64,000 nucleotides of DNA from CAIWHR01 sp963809965 (GTDB lineage: Bacteria; Pseudomonadota; Gammaproteobacteria; Burkholderiales; Casimicrobiaceae). Below the pieces are notes generated by a model. The model ran no database searches. It had not been told where the DNA came from and saw only the letters and a program-made list of their open reading frames with translations. The position numbers and the translations under genes were made by a program. Shown one piece after another: positions 18,128-28,053 of the stretch. The stretch's first letter is position 1; every line of letters begins with the position of its first letter. The DNA lies in NCBI GenBank assembly GCA_963809965.1, contig CAWELU010000018.1, forward strand, positions 1-64,000, written 5' to 3'.

Positions 18128-18177
18128 GGAGGCTGCCGACGGAGTTCCCTGCCATAGCGCCGGCGCATAATTCCTGC

Positions 18178-18441
18178 GTGGAGGTCGCAGAACTACACCG
18201 CCTCGAGGCCGCAATGCGCGTTGCTCTGGCCGAGCTCTATGCACGTGCGTCGGCCGGTGAGCGCAACCGCGACATTGCCGAACTCGCGCAGCACGTCCGC
18301 GAGCTCCTCGGACTCCTCGACGGAGGCTTGGCCGAGCTCACCGCGGAACCAGGTGTCGAGACGCTACGCGCGTTCGCGAAGGACATGGCAGCGCGCCTGG
18401 CTGCGATCGAGCGCGAGCTGTCCGGAACTCCGCTGCATTAG
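18178..18441 (+). CDS. Short helical protein of unknown function
   Basis: 87 residues from GTG 18178, or 75 from ATG 18214. It is composed almost wholly of amphipathic helix with heptad-like Leu/Ala spacing (ELAQHVRELLGLLDGGLAEL) and many Arg/Glu, consistent with a coiled coil. No cysteine, signal peptide or membrane segment. I do not recognise a family. Codon use matches genuine genes of the region (G/C third positions), which is the main support. It may be a free-standing gene or a fragment left by the rearrangement that broke the preceding epoxide hydrolase. Confidence 0.4.
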   Translation: MEVAELHRLEAAMRVALAELYARASAGERNRDIAELAQHVRELLGLLDGGLAELTAEPGVETLRAFAKDMAARLAAIERELSGTPLH

Positions 18442-18876
18442 CCGCGACACCGATCTCCCACGGCCTCGAAATCCTGCTGGGCGCTGGCCCATTTGCTAGC
18501 CCGCGGCCCCACGGCGTGCGGCGCGTTGCCGTAAGCACTTGATGTGCAATGCGCAATGGCGGCCATGCACGGGCTTGACACCTGTCGAATCCTACAGGTC
18601 CGGCTCCGAGTGCTTCCGGAGTGGGTCGCACGAATCAAAGACTTACGATAGCTGGTCCGCCATTCATCCGAACGGATGAATTGACCCGTCACCGTTCCGC
18701 CTGAAAGCTAGCGTCACGCCGTCGCGAATCGTTACTCGAGTTCACGAAGGGCGGGCCAGGCTAACTACGCCGCTGCAACACGCGACGTTCGAGCGCGATG
18801 CCGAAGTCGAGGCCCGCTCCGTCGTTTGGGCGAGGGCCGGGCAAGAACAGCGGGTTCGGATGGCGCGGAGGAAGCG
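18442..18876. other. Gene-free stretch upstream of the SBBP-protein gene
   Basis: About 435 bases with no supported gene. Repeat-like blocks occur near 18660-18700 (CCATTCATCCGAACGG). A ribosome site CGGAGGAAG immediately precedes the next start. No promoter was assigned. Confidence 0.35.
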
Positions 18877-21333
18877 ATGACTCGGAACATGACTGCAAGA
18901 TCACGCGATGCGTCGTTGGGAACGAGCCGAATGGCCAGCAGCATGCTCTTCGGCCTGGTGATCGTCGGTACGTCGGCATGGTTGGGGGTCGGGGTCGCCC
19001 TGGGCAGCATCGCCTCCGCTTTCCGCGACCACACCGAAGTTCCGTTTGATCTCTTCGACCGGCTCGGCGGGCTGCCGGCTGCGTTCGAGGAGAATCGCGG
19101 CCAGACAGATTCGCGCGTCAGGTTTCTGTTGCGCGGCGCCACCTACGACGCCTTCTTCACCGACCAGGGAGCCGACGTCGTGCTGCACAACTCCGGTCGC
19201 ATGCAGCCCACGGCCATCGGAATCCGCCTCGTCGACGGCACGGAAGAACTGGGGCACGTCGAGGTGCAGCCCGCCGGCGCCGAACCGCTACCGGGCAAGA
19301 CGAACTATCTGCTCGGCGATGATCCGTTCGCGCACATCGTCGATGCCGGAACTTTTGCGCGTGTCCGGTACGCGTCAGTGTATCCGGGCATCGACCTCGT
19401 ATATTACGGGAATCGGGGCCGGCTCGAATACGACCTGATCGTCGCGCCGATGGCGGACCCGCGCCGGATCAGGATTGCATTCGATGGTATTGCCGGGCGC
19501 GAGCTCAATGGCGAGGGTGATCTGGTGCTGCATACCGCATCGGGCAACGTCGATATGCGCAAGCCGGTCGCCTATCAGACGATTCGCGGCCAGAGACAGG
19601 AAGTCGAAGCGCGCTACCTCCTTGCGGCCAACGGTCAGGTCGGATTTGACGTCGGTCCGTATGATTCGCGTCACGCCTTGGTGATCGATCCGATTCTGTC
19701 GCTGGCGACCAACCTGTGGGGAAGCGCAACGGGAGTCGCGCTCGACGCAGCGAAGAACATCTATGTCGTCGGCACCGCGTACGCCACCGGCCTTCCGGCG
19801 ACGGGGGGCTACCAGACGCACCTCGCTGGGACGCAGGACGCCTATGTCGCGAAGCTCAATCAGGCAGGAACGAGCGTTATCTATGCGACGTACCTGGGCG
19901 CGCGCCGGGCGACGACAACGGGGCTCGGCATCGCGGTGGACAGCGCCGGAAGCGCCTATGTGACGGGCACGACAAGCGCAACGGGTTTCCCCATCACGCC
20001 GAATGCCTATCGCTCGAGCGGTTCGACCTTCGTCACCAAACTCAATCCCGCCGGCAATGCGCTCGCCTATTCCACGTACGTAACCGCGCCGGTGAGGTCG
20101 ATCGTCGTCGATGGCGCGGGTAACGCGTTCATGACGGGCACGGCCGGGACCCTCGAAACCACCCCCGGTGGGTTTCAGCGGACCAACATCGGTTCGCTCG
20201 CGGCGTACGTGGCGAAGCTCAACGCCAGCGGCACCGCCATGTCGTACGCGACGTTTCTGGGAGGCAGCGCGGAGGATTACGGTAACGGGATCGCCGTCGA
20301 CAGCAGCGGGAACGCTTATGTCGTGGGTGTCACGCGCTCACCCGATTTCCCGACCTTGAATCCGGTTCGGACGGGCCTTGGCGGTGCGACGGATGCGTTC
20401 GTCACGAAGTTGAATCCGACGGGCACCGCGCTCTTGTACTCGACCTATCTTGGCGGATCGGGGGACGAACGGGGGTTCGGGATCGCGGTGGACGCAATCG
20501 GGCAGGCATTCGTTACCGGCTGGACGAAATCGACCGACTTCCCAAGGACACCGGGCGCATTCCAACAATCCATCGGCTATCCCGATCCGAGCATTTCGAA
20601 TGCCTTTGTCGCCAAGCTGAACAGTTCCGGCAATGCGCTCGTGTATGCGTCCTATCTCGGTGGCAAGTGGTGCCTAACTGCCATTGTCCATTCGTGCCTT
20701 TCGTTCTTCGGTCCCGACGAGGGCATCGACGTGGGCACATCCATCGCCGTCGATGCGGCCGGGTACGCCTACATCGGGGGATATGCCACTTCGACGGAAT
20801 TCCCGCTCGTCGATTCCATGCAGACCGTGACTGCGAAGGGTGACGGCTGGCATGTGCCGCTCGTCGCGAAAGTCGCTCCGGCCGGCGATCGGCTCATCTA
20901 CGCGGCGGTGCTCGGCACCAAGGTCCAGGGAGGAACCGTCGGCCAACTGGCGATCGACGGAAACGGCGGCGTAGTGGTAGTCGGCGAAACCCCGGCTGCT
21001 CCGTTCGCATTCACGCCTGGCGCGGTGCTGGGCTCGGGCAGCGGCGTCCTGTTCAAGGTGAGCAATGGCAAGTATCCGACGATGGTTCAATCGTCCGCCA
21101 ATCCGGTCGGTCGCGGGCAAACCGTCACCCTGACCGCCAGTGTCCTGACGCCGCTTCCCGGCGGCACCGTTACGTTCAGGGATGGCACCAATGTATTGGG
21201 AAGCGCCGTCGCTGCAAACGGAGCGGCGAGCCTCGGTGTGACGCTCGCCCCGGGCGTGCATCGCATTACGGCGACCAACAGTGCGGATGGCCTCGTCTCA
21301 CCGCCGCAGTTTCAGGTCGTCAAGGGGCAATAG
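18877..21333 (+). CDS. Secreted SBBP-repeat beta-propeller protein with C-terminal Ig-like domain
   Basis: 818 residues. ATG 18877 follows CGGAGGAAG. An N-terminal hydrophobic helix (SSMLFGLVIVGTSAWLGVGV) serves as signal or anchor. Residues ~45-290 match the DUF7948-type domain that precedes propeller repeats: AAFEENRGQTDSRVRFLLRG and YPGIDLVYYGNRGRLEYDLI. Then come about seven SBBP repeats with the pattern D-A-F-V-T-K-L-N-x-x-G, YSTYLGGSGDERGFGIAVD and G-x-A-F-V-T-G. The last ~85 residues form an Ig-like fold (NPVGRGQTVTLTASVL, GGTVTFRDG). Such proteins are surface or secreted and of unknown role. The next gene starts 3 bases after the stop, so the pair is an operon. Confidence 0.85.
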   Translation: MTRNMTARSRDASLGTSRMASSMLFGLVIVGTSAWLGVGVALGSIASAFRDHTEVPFDLFDRLGGLPAAFEENRGQTDSRVRFLLRGATYDAFFTDQGADVVLHNSGRMQPTAIGIRLVDGTEELGHVEVQPAGAEPLPGKTNYLLGDDPFAHIVDAGTFARVRYASVYPGIDLVYYGNRGRLEYDLIVAPMADPRRIRIAFDGIAGRELNGEGDLVLHTASGNVDMRKPVAYQTIRGQRQEVEARYLLAANGQVGFDVGPYDSRHALVIDPILSLATNLWGSATGVALDAAKNIYVVGTAYATGLPATGGYQTHLAGTQDAYVAKLNQAGTSVIYATYLGARRATTTGLGIAVDSAGSAYVTGTTSATGFPITPNAYRSSGSTFVTKLNPAGNALAYSTYVTAPVRSIVVDGAGNAFMTGTAGTLETTPGGFQRTNIGSLAAYVAKLNASGTAMSYATFLGGSAEDYGNGIAVDSSGNAYVVGVTRSPDFPTLNPVRTGLGGATDAFVTKLNPTGTALLYSTYLGGSGDERGFGIAVDAIGQAFVTGWTKSTDFPRTPGAFQQSIGYPDPSISNAFVAKLNSSGNALVYASYLGGKWCLTAIVHSCLSFFGPDEGIDVGTSIAVDAAGYAYIGGYATSTEFPLVDSMQTVTAKGDGWHVPLVAKVAPAGDRLIYAAVLGTKVQGGTVGQLAIDGNGGVVVVGETPAAPFAFTPGAVLGSGSGVLFKVSNGKYPTMVQSSANPVGRGQTVTLTASVLTPLPGGTVTFRDGTNVLGSAVAANGAASLGVTLAPGVHRITATNSADGLVSPPQFQVVKGQ

Positions 21334-21336
21334 GCA

Positions 21337-23976
21337 ATGCAATCGCTGCATTGCGGGCCGAGAGCGTTTCGTCGTGACGTACACGGACTAATGGTGCCTG
21401 ATATGCCATCGCCGGGAGCCGCGCGTGTCGTGTCTCGCTTCATGCGCACGGGCTTGGCGTTGATACTCGCTTTCGGCGCCGAGGGGGCCTTGGCTGCCCC
21501 CAACAAGCTGCCGTCCGTTTCGCTGACGACGCCGAGCAATGGAGCGACGTTCGTGGCGCCCGCTGCGATCACACTGGGTGCAAGCGCAGCGGATCCGGAT
21601 GGAAAGATAGCGAAGGTGGACTTCTATTCTGGCGCGACGCTCATCGGCACCCGGACGACCAGCCCGTACTCGATGACGTGGAGCAATGTACCTGGAGGAT
21701 CGTATTCGCTGACGGCGCAAGCGACCGACGATCGCGGCGGCACGAAGACCTCGGCGGCCGTGTCGATTTCCGTCACCGGTCCCAAGCTCCTGGTCGTGAC
21801 CCCGGCCAATGGGGCGACAGTCTACGGAAGCACCGTCGTCGTCAATGGGTCGTTCTACGGCGATTCGACTACCACTGTTCTGGTGGACAATGGCAATACC
21901 ACTCGCTTGGCCACCCTCGACGGGATCACGTATACGACGACGATCCCGCTCCATGTTGGCCCAAATACCTTGCGGGTGGTGGCGAGTCGCCGCGACAGGA
22001 CGTCCGACCAGGCGACAGTGAGTGTTACGGGCAACGGCAATCCTCTGCTCGTGTTCACCGCACCGGCGACCACCGTGTTCGACGCTCCGGCCGACGTCAA
22101 CCTGACCGTCGACGCAGTGAGTCCGGCGAGCACTATCAGCAAAGTCGATTTCTATCGCAACGGCACATTGCTCGGCACCTCGACGTCGCCACCGTATCAG
22201 CATGCGTGGAGCGGCGTTCCTGCCGGAAACTACACGGTCAGCGCGATTGCAACGGATGCGCTCGGTGCGACCGGCAGCACGGCACTGGCGATTACCGTCA
22301 ACGGGTCCAACATTCCACCCGTCGCGGCCCTGACATCGCCGGCGAACGGCGCCACGTTTTCGGCGCCAGCCAACATCGTCATGACAGCGAACGCCACGGA
22401 TACGGACGGGTCGGTGACACTCGTGGAGTTCCTGCGGAACGGCATCGTCGTGGGGACGACCAACGTGGCGCCCTACGCCGTGACGTGGAGTAACGTCGCC
22501 GCCGGATCGTATTCGCTCACGGCCAGGGCCATCGACAATCGGTCGGGCGCCACGACCTCCGCGCCGGTGAATGTGATCGTCACGCCGCCAAACAGCCCGC
22601 CGACGGTAGTGCTCACAAGTCCCGCGGCGGGAACAACCTACGTCGCGCCGGCCACGATCGCGCTCGGCGCGACGGCGGTGGACAGCGATGGCGCCGTTTC
22701 CAAGATCGACTATTTTGCCGGATCGACACTCGTCGGAACGGCAACGGCGGCTCCCTACAGCGCTACGTGGAATGGCGTCGCGGCGGGCTTGTATGCTCTT
22801 ACCGCCAAAGCAACGGACAATCTGGGCGCATCGACCACGTCGTCTGTGGTCACGGTCACCGTTCTTGCCAACCAACCGCCGACGATTAGCCTTTCTGCTC
22901 CGGCGTCGGGGGCGACCTACGACGCGCCGGCAACAATCCACATGACCGCAACCGCGTCCGACCCCGATGGTTCGGTAGCCAAGGTCGACTTCTATGCAGG
23001 CGCGACCCTGGTGGGGACGGCAACCGATCCACCATACACCGTCGCCTGGATCGGTATCGCCGCCGGCAATTACGCACTGTCAGCGAAGGCAACCGACAAC
23101 GTTGGCGCGGTCACTACATCGGCGCCCGTCGCCGTTTCGGTGAATGCGCCGGCGCTCGCCGTTACCAGCCCGGCCAACGGCGCGACGATCAATGACGACT
23201 CGGTAACAGTAAGTGGCACCGTCCAGGCGCCGGCGAACTCGGGGGTGACCGTGAACGGCGTGGTCGCCGCGATGGATGGCACCGGGCACTACTATGCCAA
23301 TAACGTCCCACTGGCAGTCGGGGCCAACACGATCAGCGTTATATTGACGACTCTGGCTGGTCTGACAACGACACGATCGATCAACGTAACAAGTACCGGG
23401 CCGGCCCCGGTGCGGATCACCGCGAGACCGACGCAGGGCCTCAGTCCCCTCAACGTGGTGTTCAACGTTTTGCCTGCGGCTGGCATCACAATCCAGAAGG
23501 TCGAGTTAGACGTTGGCGGCACCGGTACCTTCGACGAGACATTGTTGGCTGAGCCGTGGACGCTCGAAGCGATCTATTCCGGCACCGGAACTGTCCTGTC
23601 GAGGGCTCGGGTCACGGATGCGCAAGGCCTCGTCCAAACCGCGACGATTCCGATCGTGCTCGTCGATTCCGCGACGCTCGACCAGAACCTGCGCGCCGTG
23701 TGGAGTGGAATGACGACCGCCCTGACGGCGGGTGACAAGCCGACCGCCATGCGTTACCTCGATGGTTCCGCGCAAGAGAAATACGGACCTGTGTTCGATG
23801 CGTTGCTGCCGAACATGCCGCAGATCGTCGGTTCGTTCTCGGCTCCGCAATCGGTGTCGTTGGGCGACGGAATTGGCGAGTACGGCGTGAATCGGACCAT
23901 CAACGGGCAGAATCGGCTCTTCCTGATCTATTTCGGCCGTAACGGCGACGGCGTGTGGCGGTTGGGGTCGATGTGA
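21337..23976 (+). CDS. Large secreted protein with five or more bacterial Ig-like (Ig_7) repeats
   Basis: 879 residues if begun at ATG 21337, close to the preceding stop; ATGs at 21403 or 21442 would give a more normal signal peptide (MRTGLALILAFGAEGALAAP). Five ~95-residue repeats share the pattern PPTVxLTSPxxGAT, then A-P-A-T-I-x-L-x-A-x-A-x-D-x-D-G, KVDFYxGxTLVGT, PYxxxW, AGxYxLTAxATDNxGA. Between them lie shorter beta domains that start with SPANGAT. The ~170-residue C-terminus (QGLSPLNVVFNV, then a YLDGSAQEKYGPVFDALLP region) occurs in proteins that usually precede Rhs-type genes. It probably lies outside the cell as an adhesive or scaffolding protein. Coupled to the SBBP gene. Confidence 0.8.
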   Translation: MQSLHCGPRAFRRDVHGLMVPDMPSPGAARVVSRFMRTGLALILAFGAEGALAAPNKLPSVSLTTPSNGATFVAPAAITLGASAADPDGKIAKVDFYSGATLIGTRTTSPYSMTWSNVPGGSYSLTAQATDDRGGTKTSAAVSISVTGPKLLVVTPANGATVYGSTVVVNGSFYGDSTTTVLVDNGNTTRLATLDGITYTTTIPLHVGPNTLRVVASRRDRTSDQATVSVTGNGNPLLVFTAPATTVFDAPADVNLTVDAVSPASTISKVDFYRNGTLLGTSTSPPYQHAWSGVPAGNYTVSAIATDALGATGSTALAITVNGSNIPPVAALTSPANGATFSAPANIVMTANATDTDGSVTLVEFLRNGIVVGTTNVAPYAVTWSNVAAGSYSLTARAIDNRSGATTSAPVNVIVTPPNSPPTVVLTSPAAGTTYVAPATIALGATAVDSDGAVSKIDYFAGSTLVGTATAAPYSATWNGVAAGLYALTAKATDNLGASTTSSVVTVTVLANQPPTISLSAPASGATYDAPATIHMTATASDPDGSVAKVDFYAGATLVGTATDPPYTVAWIGIAAGNYALSAKATDNVGAVTTSAPVAVSVNAPALAVTSPANGATINDDSVTVSGTVQAPANSGVTVNGVVAAMDGTGHYYANNVPLAVGANTISVILTTLAGLTTTRSINVTSTGPAPVRITARPTQGLSPLNVVFNVLPAAGITIQKVELDVGGTGTFDETLLAEPWTLEAIYSGTGTVLSRARVTDAQGLVQTATIPIVLVDSATLDQNLRAVWSGMTTALTAGDKPTAMRYLDGSAQEKYGPVFDALLPNMPQIVGSFSAPQSVSLGDGIGEYGVNRTINGQNRLFLIYFGRNGDGVWRLGSM

Positions 23977-24069
23977 TCTTTCGCTCCAGACTTTGCGGGA
24001 TACGTAAGTTCGCTGTGCGGGGAGCAAGTTTCTGCCTGTGATCTCAACTGCCATGAGGCTTCATCCACA

Positions 24070-24752
24070 ATGAAGTCGCGAACGAGGAAAGTCCTGATCG
24101 CGCTGTTGCTGCTGCTCGTGCCGCTCTGGGTATTCGGCGACCCGCCGATGTACTTCGCGAAGGATATCAGGGGGCAAGTGGTCGATGAGGCGACCGGTAA
24201 GCCACTGGAAGGCGCTGTGATCGTCGCGGAGTGGAAACTCTATTCGCAGGGGATTGGGAGTGGGGGCCACGGCGGCGCGCTCAACACCCTTGAAACGGTC
24301 ACGGACGGGGATGGGAGGTATCACCTGCCGGGATGGGGACCACGGCCGCGGCCGCCGTTTGCATATCTAGATCACCTGGATCCCGAAATTATCGTCTTCA
24401 AGTCCGACTACTACCCCGAGAGCTTGGCGAACGAGGTTCTGGGCAGCGCGAATCGCAATCGCGACATGGTGCGCACGTCCAAGTGGGACGACAGGGTAAT
24501 CAAGTTGCGGCGTTTCACCGGAGATTGGCTCGATTATTGGTTAGAAGTATAGATTCGGTCTGGGGTCCAACTGGTGGTCATTGCTTACGATCCTGCCCGC
24601 GCCTAGTTCTTGCGCTCGACGCAGAGGACAAGCGCATAAAGCGCATGGCGCCAAACGAGCCCGTCATTCCGACCATCGTGGACATCGATCGTTTGCGGGA
24701 AGGCGATCGGGCATTTCTCCGGGAATTTCAGAATGAATCGCCCAGGAAGTAA
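24070..24752 (+). CDS. Exported carboxypeptidase-regulatory-domain protein, one frameshift
   Basis: ATG 24070 starts a signal peptide (RKVLIALLLLLVPLWVFG) followed by the carboxypeptidase regulatory-like beta-sandwich: IRGQVVDEATGKPLEGAVIV and TDGDGRYHLPGWGP. The first frame stops at 24552 after LRRFTGDWLDYW, but the expected continuation, CPRLVLALDAEDKRIKR to the TAA/TGA at 24752, lies in the next frame. One missing base near 24530-24550 accounts for it, and the corrected gene is 228 codons long. The domain is a transthyretin-like fold found in surface proteins; no enzymatic residues are present. The 3' end overlaps the next gene's start by 20 bases. Confidence 0.65.
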
Positions 24753-26942
24753 GCTTCCAATCGCGGCAGTGCTCCTCTTCGCCGCCAGTGTGGTTTGCGC
24801 CTACGAGGTTGAGACGCATAGGAACATCGCGAGGGAAGCCGTGCTTGCGTCAAGCCTGCCGGCCCGCCTTCGGGATATCGGATTTGCAAATATCAATAGT
24901 CTCCTTCCCAGCCACGTGATTGACTACGCTGTTGATGCAGGGATCTTGTCCTCGGTCTATTGCTTCGACATCCTCGGCCCCGGGGAAAGATCCATCATGG
25001 AGTCAATCAGGCTGGGTGCCTTCTGCGAGGACGCCACGGCCGGCACACAGCAATTGGGGCGCTACACAAGTCACTTCTACGACCCCGTCCATGGCGGGAT
25101 GGGCTATTTGTCGGGAGCGTTTCCGTCGTCGCTGGTCTGGGGACTGGAAACAACCGACATCGGCACTCAGGACTACTCGTACAAGGATGCCAGGGAATAC
25201 TTCTACAAGGGTCTAACGTTGCTCGACACCGAGCAACGCAAACGCAGTCTTGCGGCGGCATTTCGTGCAATCGGGCAGGTCATTCACCTCGTGCAGGACA
25301 TGGCGCAACCCCAGCACACACGAAATGACTCGCACGGATCCGGCAGTCTGTTCGAGAGCTTTACAGAGCGTATTCGGAACGATCTGCCAATCGCCGGATA
25401 CGCTCCTGTCCAGATCGGAACTCCGTGCAAGTTTCTGGCACACGGCGGACGGCAAAGGCTTGGCGGACTACTCTAATGCAGGATTCGTGACCGCCGCGAC
25501 GAACTTCGTTGGTTCCGCGGGAAGCATTCGGCCGCCTCCGAGCTATCCAAAGCCCGACGGTGCGGGCGCGCAAGTCGCCAGCGTCCAGATTTCGGACCTG
25601 AGAAACGAGGTGGGATGCCGTGGGACGGAAATTCCGCCTGGCTTGACCGGAGCAGTACTGTTCGTTGGAACCCCCGTTACCGACAATTACGCCGGTATCA
25701 CGACATGGAATCCCAGGACCAGCACCTTCTCGATCTTTGACGAAGATCTCAAGCGCTATGCCGACCTGGACGGGATCTTTACTCTAAACCGGTTCAACTT
25801 CTGCGAAGCGCACAAGCTGCTGATTCCGCGCGCCGTCGCATACTCGGCAGGACTGATCAACTACTTCTTCCGGGGCGAAATGGAGATCAGTCTGCCGTAC
25901 GAGGGGGTGTACGGAATCATTGATCACAACATCGCTACGAACTCGAATTCGCTGATGGGAGGGTTTCCCAAGATCAAGGTGAAACTGCGGAACGTCACTT
26001 CGGCAGGAATCGACGCTTCGGGAAATCCGGTCGTCGAACCGATGACCGAAGGATCGACCCCGACGTTGATCGCCGTGGCGAAGTTTCACCGGAATACCTG
26101 TTACACAGCGGATCTGTCCGGCGAATATGGCTCTCCTGGGAAAGACTGGAGCACGTGCCGATCCCCGGTGGAGGAAATCGTCTTGTCCGATCCGGTACCC
26201 GTACCGACCGGCATCAATAGCGCACCGCAGCCGGTTACCTTCACCTTCCCAAACAGGATTCCGATCAGCGCAACAGATCTGTATCTTCAAGTGATCTATC
26301 GCGGACGTCTAGGCGACGAAGCGGACGCGGTCGTCGTTGCGACCAGGGATATTTCGGAGCCCAGGTACATCCACACCTACGCACGGTGGGACCAGTACGC
26401 CTACGCGCATTGGCCGTCTGTCGATCTTGGCCCATACAGCTGGGCGGAGTGGTGCGCGCAGGGTGGCTACCAGTCGTTGGAGGACTGCAACCGCGACGAA
26501 GGACAGACCGGAAAAGCGCAGTACAGCCCGACATCCAGTCCCATACCGGGCTACGATTCGGCCAATTCCATTGTCCCACCCAATACCTGGACAAGCGTCT
26601 CGCAGGAGACTGCCGTTCACGCCGGTCATGACGGCGCCGGCACCGGTTGGTACGCTGGCGCGGGTGGCCGTATTGACGGACGCCAATCCGACGAACATGG
26701 TGCTTTGGGTGTTGGAGTGGGGTGCCGCGACGACGGGGAACCGATTTTTCTACTGGAACACGGGGGTCGCGGCGGCGACCAGGAATCAGCTCGATCCGAC
26801 CACAGGCACTCTCGTTCCGTCGGTCACCTACTTGCCGGGCCGAGGGGTCTACTTGCCGACCGAGGAAAACGGTCTCCTGACCGACGGAAACGCCACGAAT
26901 ATTCCGGCTCTCGTATTGGTGCCATCGCAGATCAACTTCTGA
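24733..26942 (+). CDS. Secreted zinc-dependent phospholipase C/P1 nuclease-like protein, two frameshifts
   Basis: ATG 24733 opens with a signal peptide (KLPIAAVLLFAASVVCAYE) and the metal-site start YEVETHRNIAREAV. The mid-section holds the His-rich hallmark GQVIHLVQDMAQPQHTRND, in which H-x3-D and Q-H ligands bind zinc. The reading frame changes near 25412-25435 and again near 26590-26612. Removing one base at each gives a single protein of 735 residues. The parts share character: ADYSNAGFVTAATNF after the first, PFTPVMTAPAPVGTL after the second. The C-terminal half is beta-rich with no known domain. Function, hydrolysis of phosphodiesters in the envelope or outside the cell, is inferred from the metal motif alone. 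Confidence 0.6.
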
Positions 26943-27303
26943 AACAGGCATCCTCGGGGAAAACGCCATGGGCAATCGGCGGCCGCGCGCGAAGCGCCCG
27001 GCTTCCTTTTCCGCCGATGCTCAATTCGTGATCCACGTCGTCGGACCTGGACTGCCCACTCGCGTCGTCGGTTGACGCAATGGGCTCGGCTCCGGAGGCG
27101 CGCGGAATAGCATGTCGGGTTGGGTTGCCCACTGTGTCGTACCGACTCTGCACGCTCGTAACTGTTGCCGCTCGCGCCTCCCCGCCTGATACGGTTTCCC
27201 GAGCGCGGCGTACTGACCCAGCCCGGTCTCGCCACGCCACGAAGGGAAGGGAAAACCCTCGCCCCGCGCTATAATTTGACCTTTTCCACCGGTGGGTGCC
27301 CCG
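26943..27303. other. Intergenic region upstream of etfBA
   Basis: About 360 bases without a gene. It contains the likely etfBA promoter near its right end and no repeat copies that I could recognise. Confidence 0.4.
27270..27275 (+). promoter_or_regulatory. Candidate -10 box (TATAAT) of etfBA
   Basis: A perfect TATAAT hexamer lies 28 bases before the etfB ATG. The -35 region about 17 bases upstream is weak, with no TTGACA-like sequence, so this may need an activator or may be a chance match. Confidence 0.4.
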
Positions 27304-28053
27304 ATGAAAGTCCTGGTTGCGGTGAAGAGGGTCGTCGACTACAACGTCAAGGTGCGGGTCAAGGCGGACGGCACCGGCGTCGACACGGCGAACGTCAAGA
27401 TGTCGATGAATCCGTTCGACGAAATCGCGGTCGAGGAAGCGGTTCGGCTGAAGGAGAAGGGCATCGCGACCGAGATCGTCGCCGTGTCGTGCGGCGTGAC
27501 GGCCTGCCAGGAAACACTGCGCACCGCGCTGGCGCTGGGGGCGGATCGGGCGATCCTGGTCGAGACCGACGTCGAGTTGCAGCCGCTGGCGGTGGCGAAG
27601 CTCCTGAAGGCGCTGGTCGACAAGGAGCAGCCCCGGCTCGTGCTGCTGGGCAAGCAGGCGATCGACGACGACGCCAACCAGACCGGCCAGATGCTGGCCG
27701 CGCTCCTCGGTTGGCCGCAAGGAGCGTTCGCTTCGAAGGTCGAGCTCGCGGGAGATCGCGCCACCATCAGGCGTGAAGTCGATGGAGGCGTGGAGACGAT
27801 CGAAATCGGCCTGCCGGCGGTGATCACCGCCGATCTGCGACTGAACGAGCCGCGCTACGCGACGCTGCCGAACATCATGAAGGCGAAGAAGAAGCCGCTC
27901 GAGACGGTCAAGCCCGACGCGCTCGGGGTGGACGTGACGCCGCGGCTCACGACGCTGAGAGTCGTGGAACCGCCGAAACGGCAGGGCGGCGGCAAGGTGG
28001 CCGACGTCGCGCAACTCGTGGACAAGCTGCGGAACGAAGCGAAGGTGATCTGA
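27304..28053 (+). CDS. etfB: Electron transfer flavoprotein, beta subunit
   Basis: 249 residues from ATG 27304. Hallmarks are MKVLVAVKRVVDYNVKVRVK at the start, MSMNPFDEIAVEEAVRLKE, the AMP-binding-region ALGADRAILVE, LVLLGKQAIDDDANQTGQM, and the conserved LPAVITADLRLNEPRYATL (the recognition loop) with LPNIMKAKKKP. It forms a heterodimer with EtfA, carries AMP, and shuttles electrons from acyl-CoA dehydrogenases to the quinone pool through ETF:quinone oxidoreductase. The stop is directly followed by the etfA start, and an acyl-CoA dehydrogenase gene follows, a usual fatty-acid or aromatic catabolism cluster. Confidence 0.95.
   Translation: MKVLVAVKRVVDYNVKVRVKADGTGVDTANVKMSMNPFDEIAVEEAVRLKEKGIATEIVAVSCGVTACQETLRTALALGADRAILVETDVELQPLAVAKLLKALVDKEQPRLVLLGKQAIDDDANQTGQMLAALLGWPQGAFASKVELAGDRATIRREVDGGVETIEIGLPAVITADLRLNEPRYATLPNIMKAKKKPLETVKPDALGVDVTPRLTTLRVVEPPKRQGGGKVADVAQLVDKLRNEAKVI

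Noticed and set aside
22000..23150. Tandem DNA repeat in the Ig-repeat gene
   Set aside because: The repetition is at protein-domain level with much divergence in the DNA; it is the normal structure of the family.
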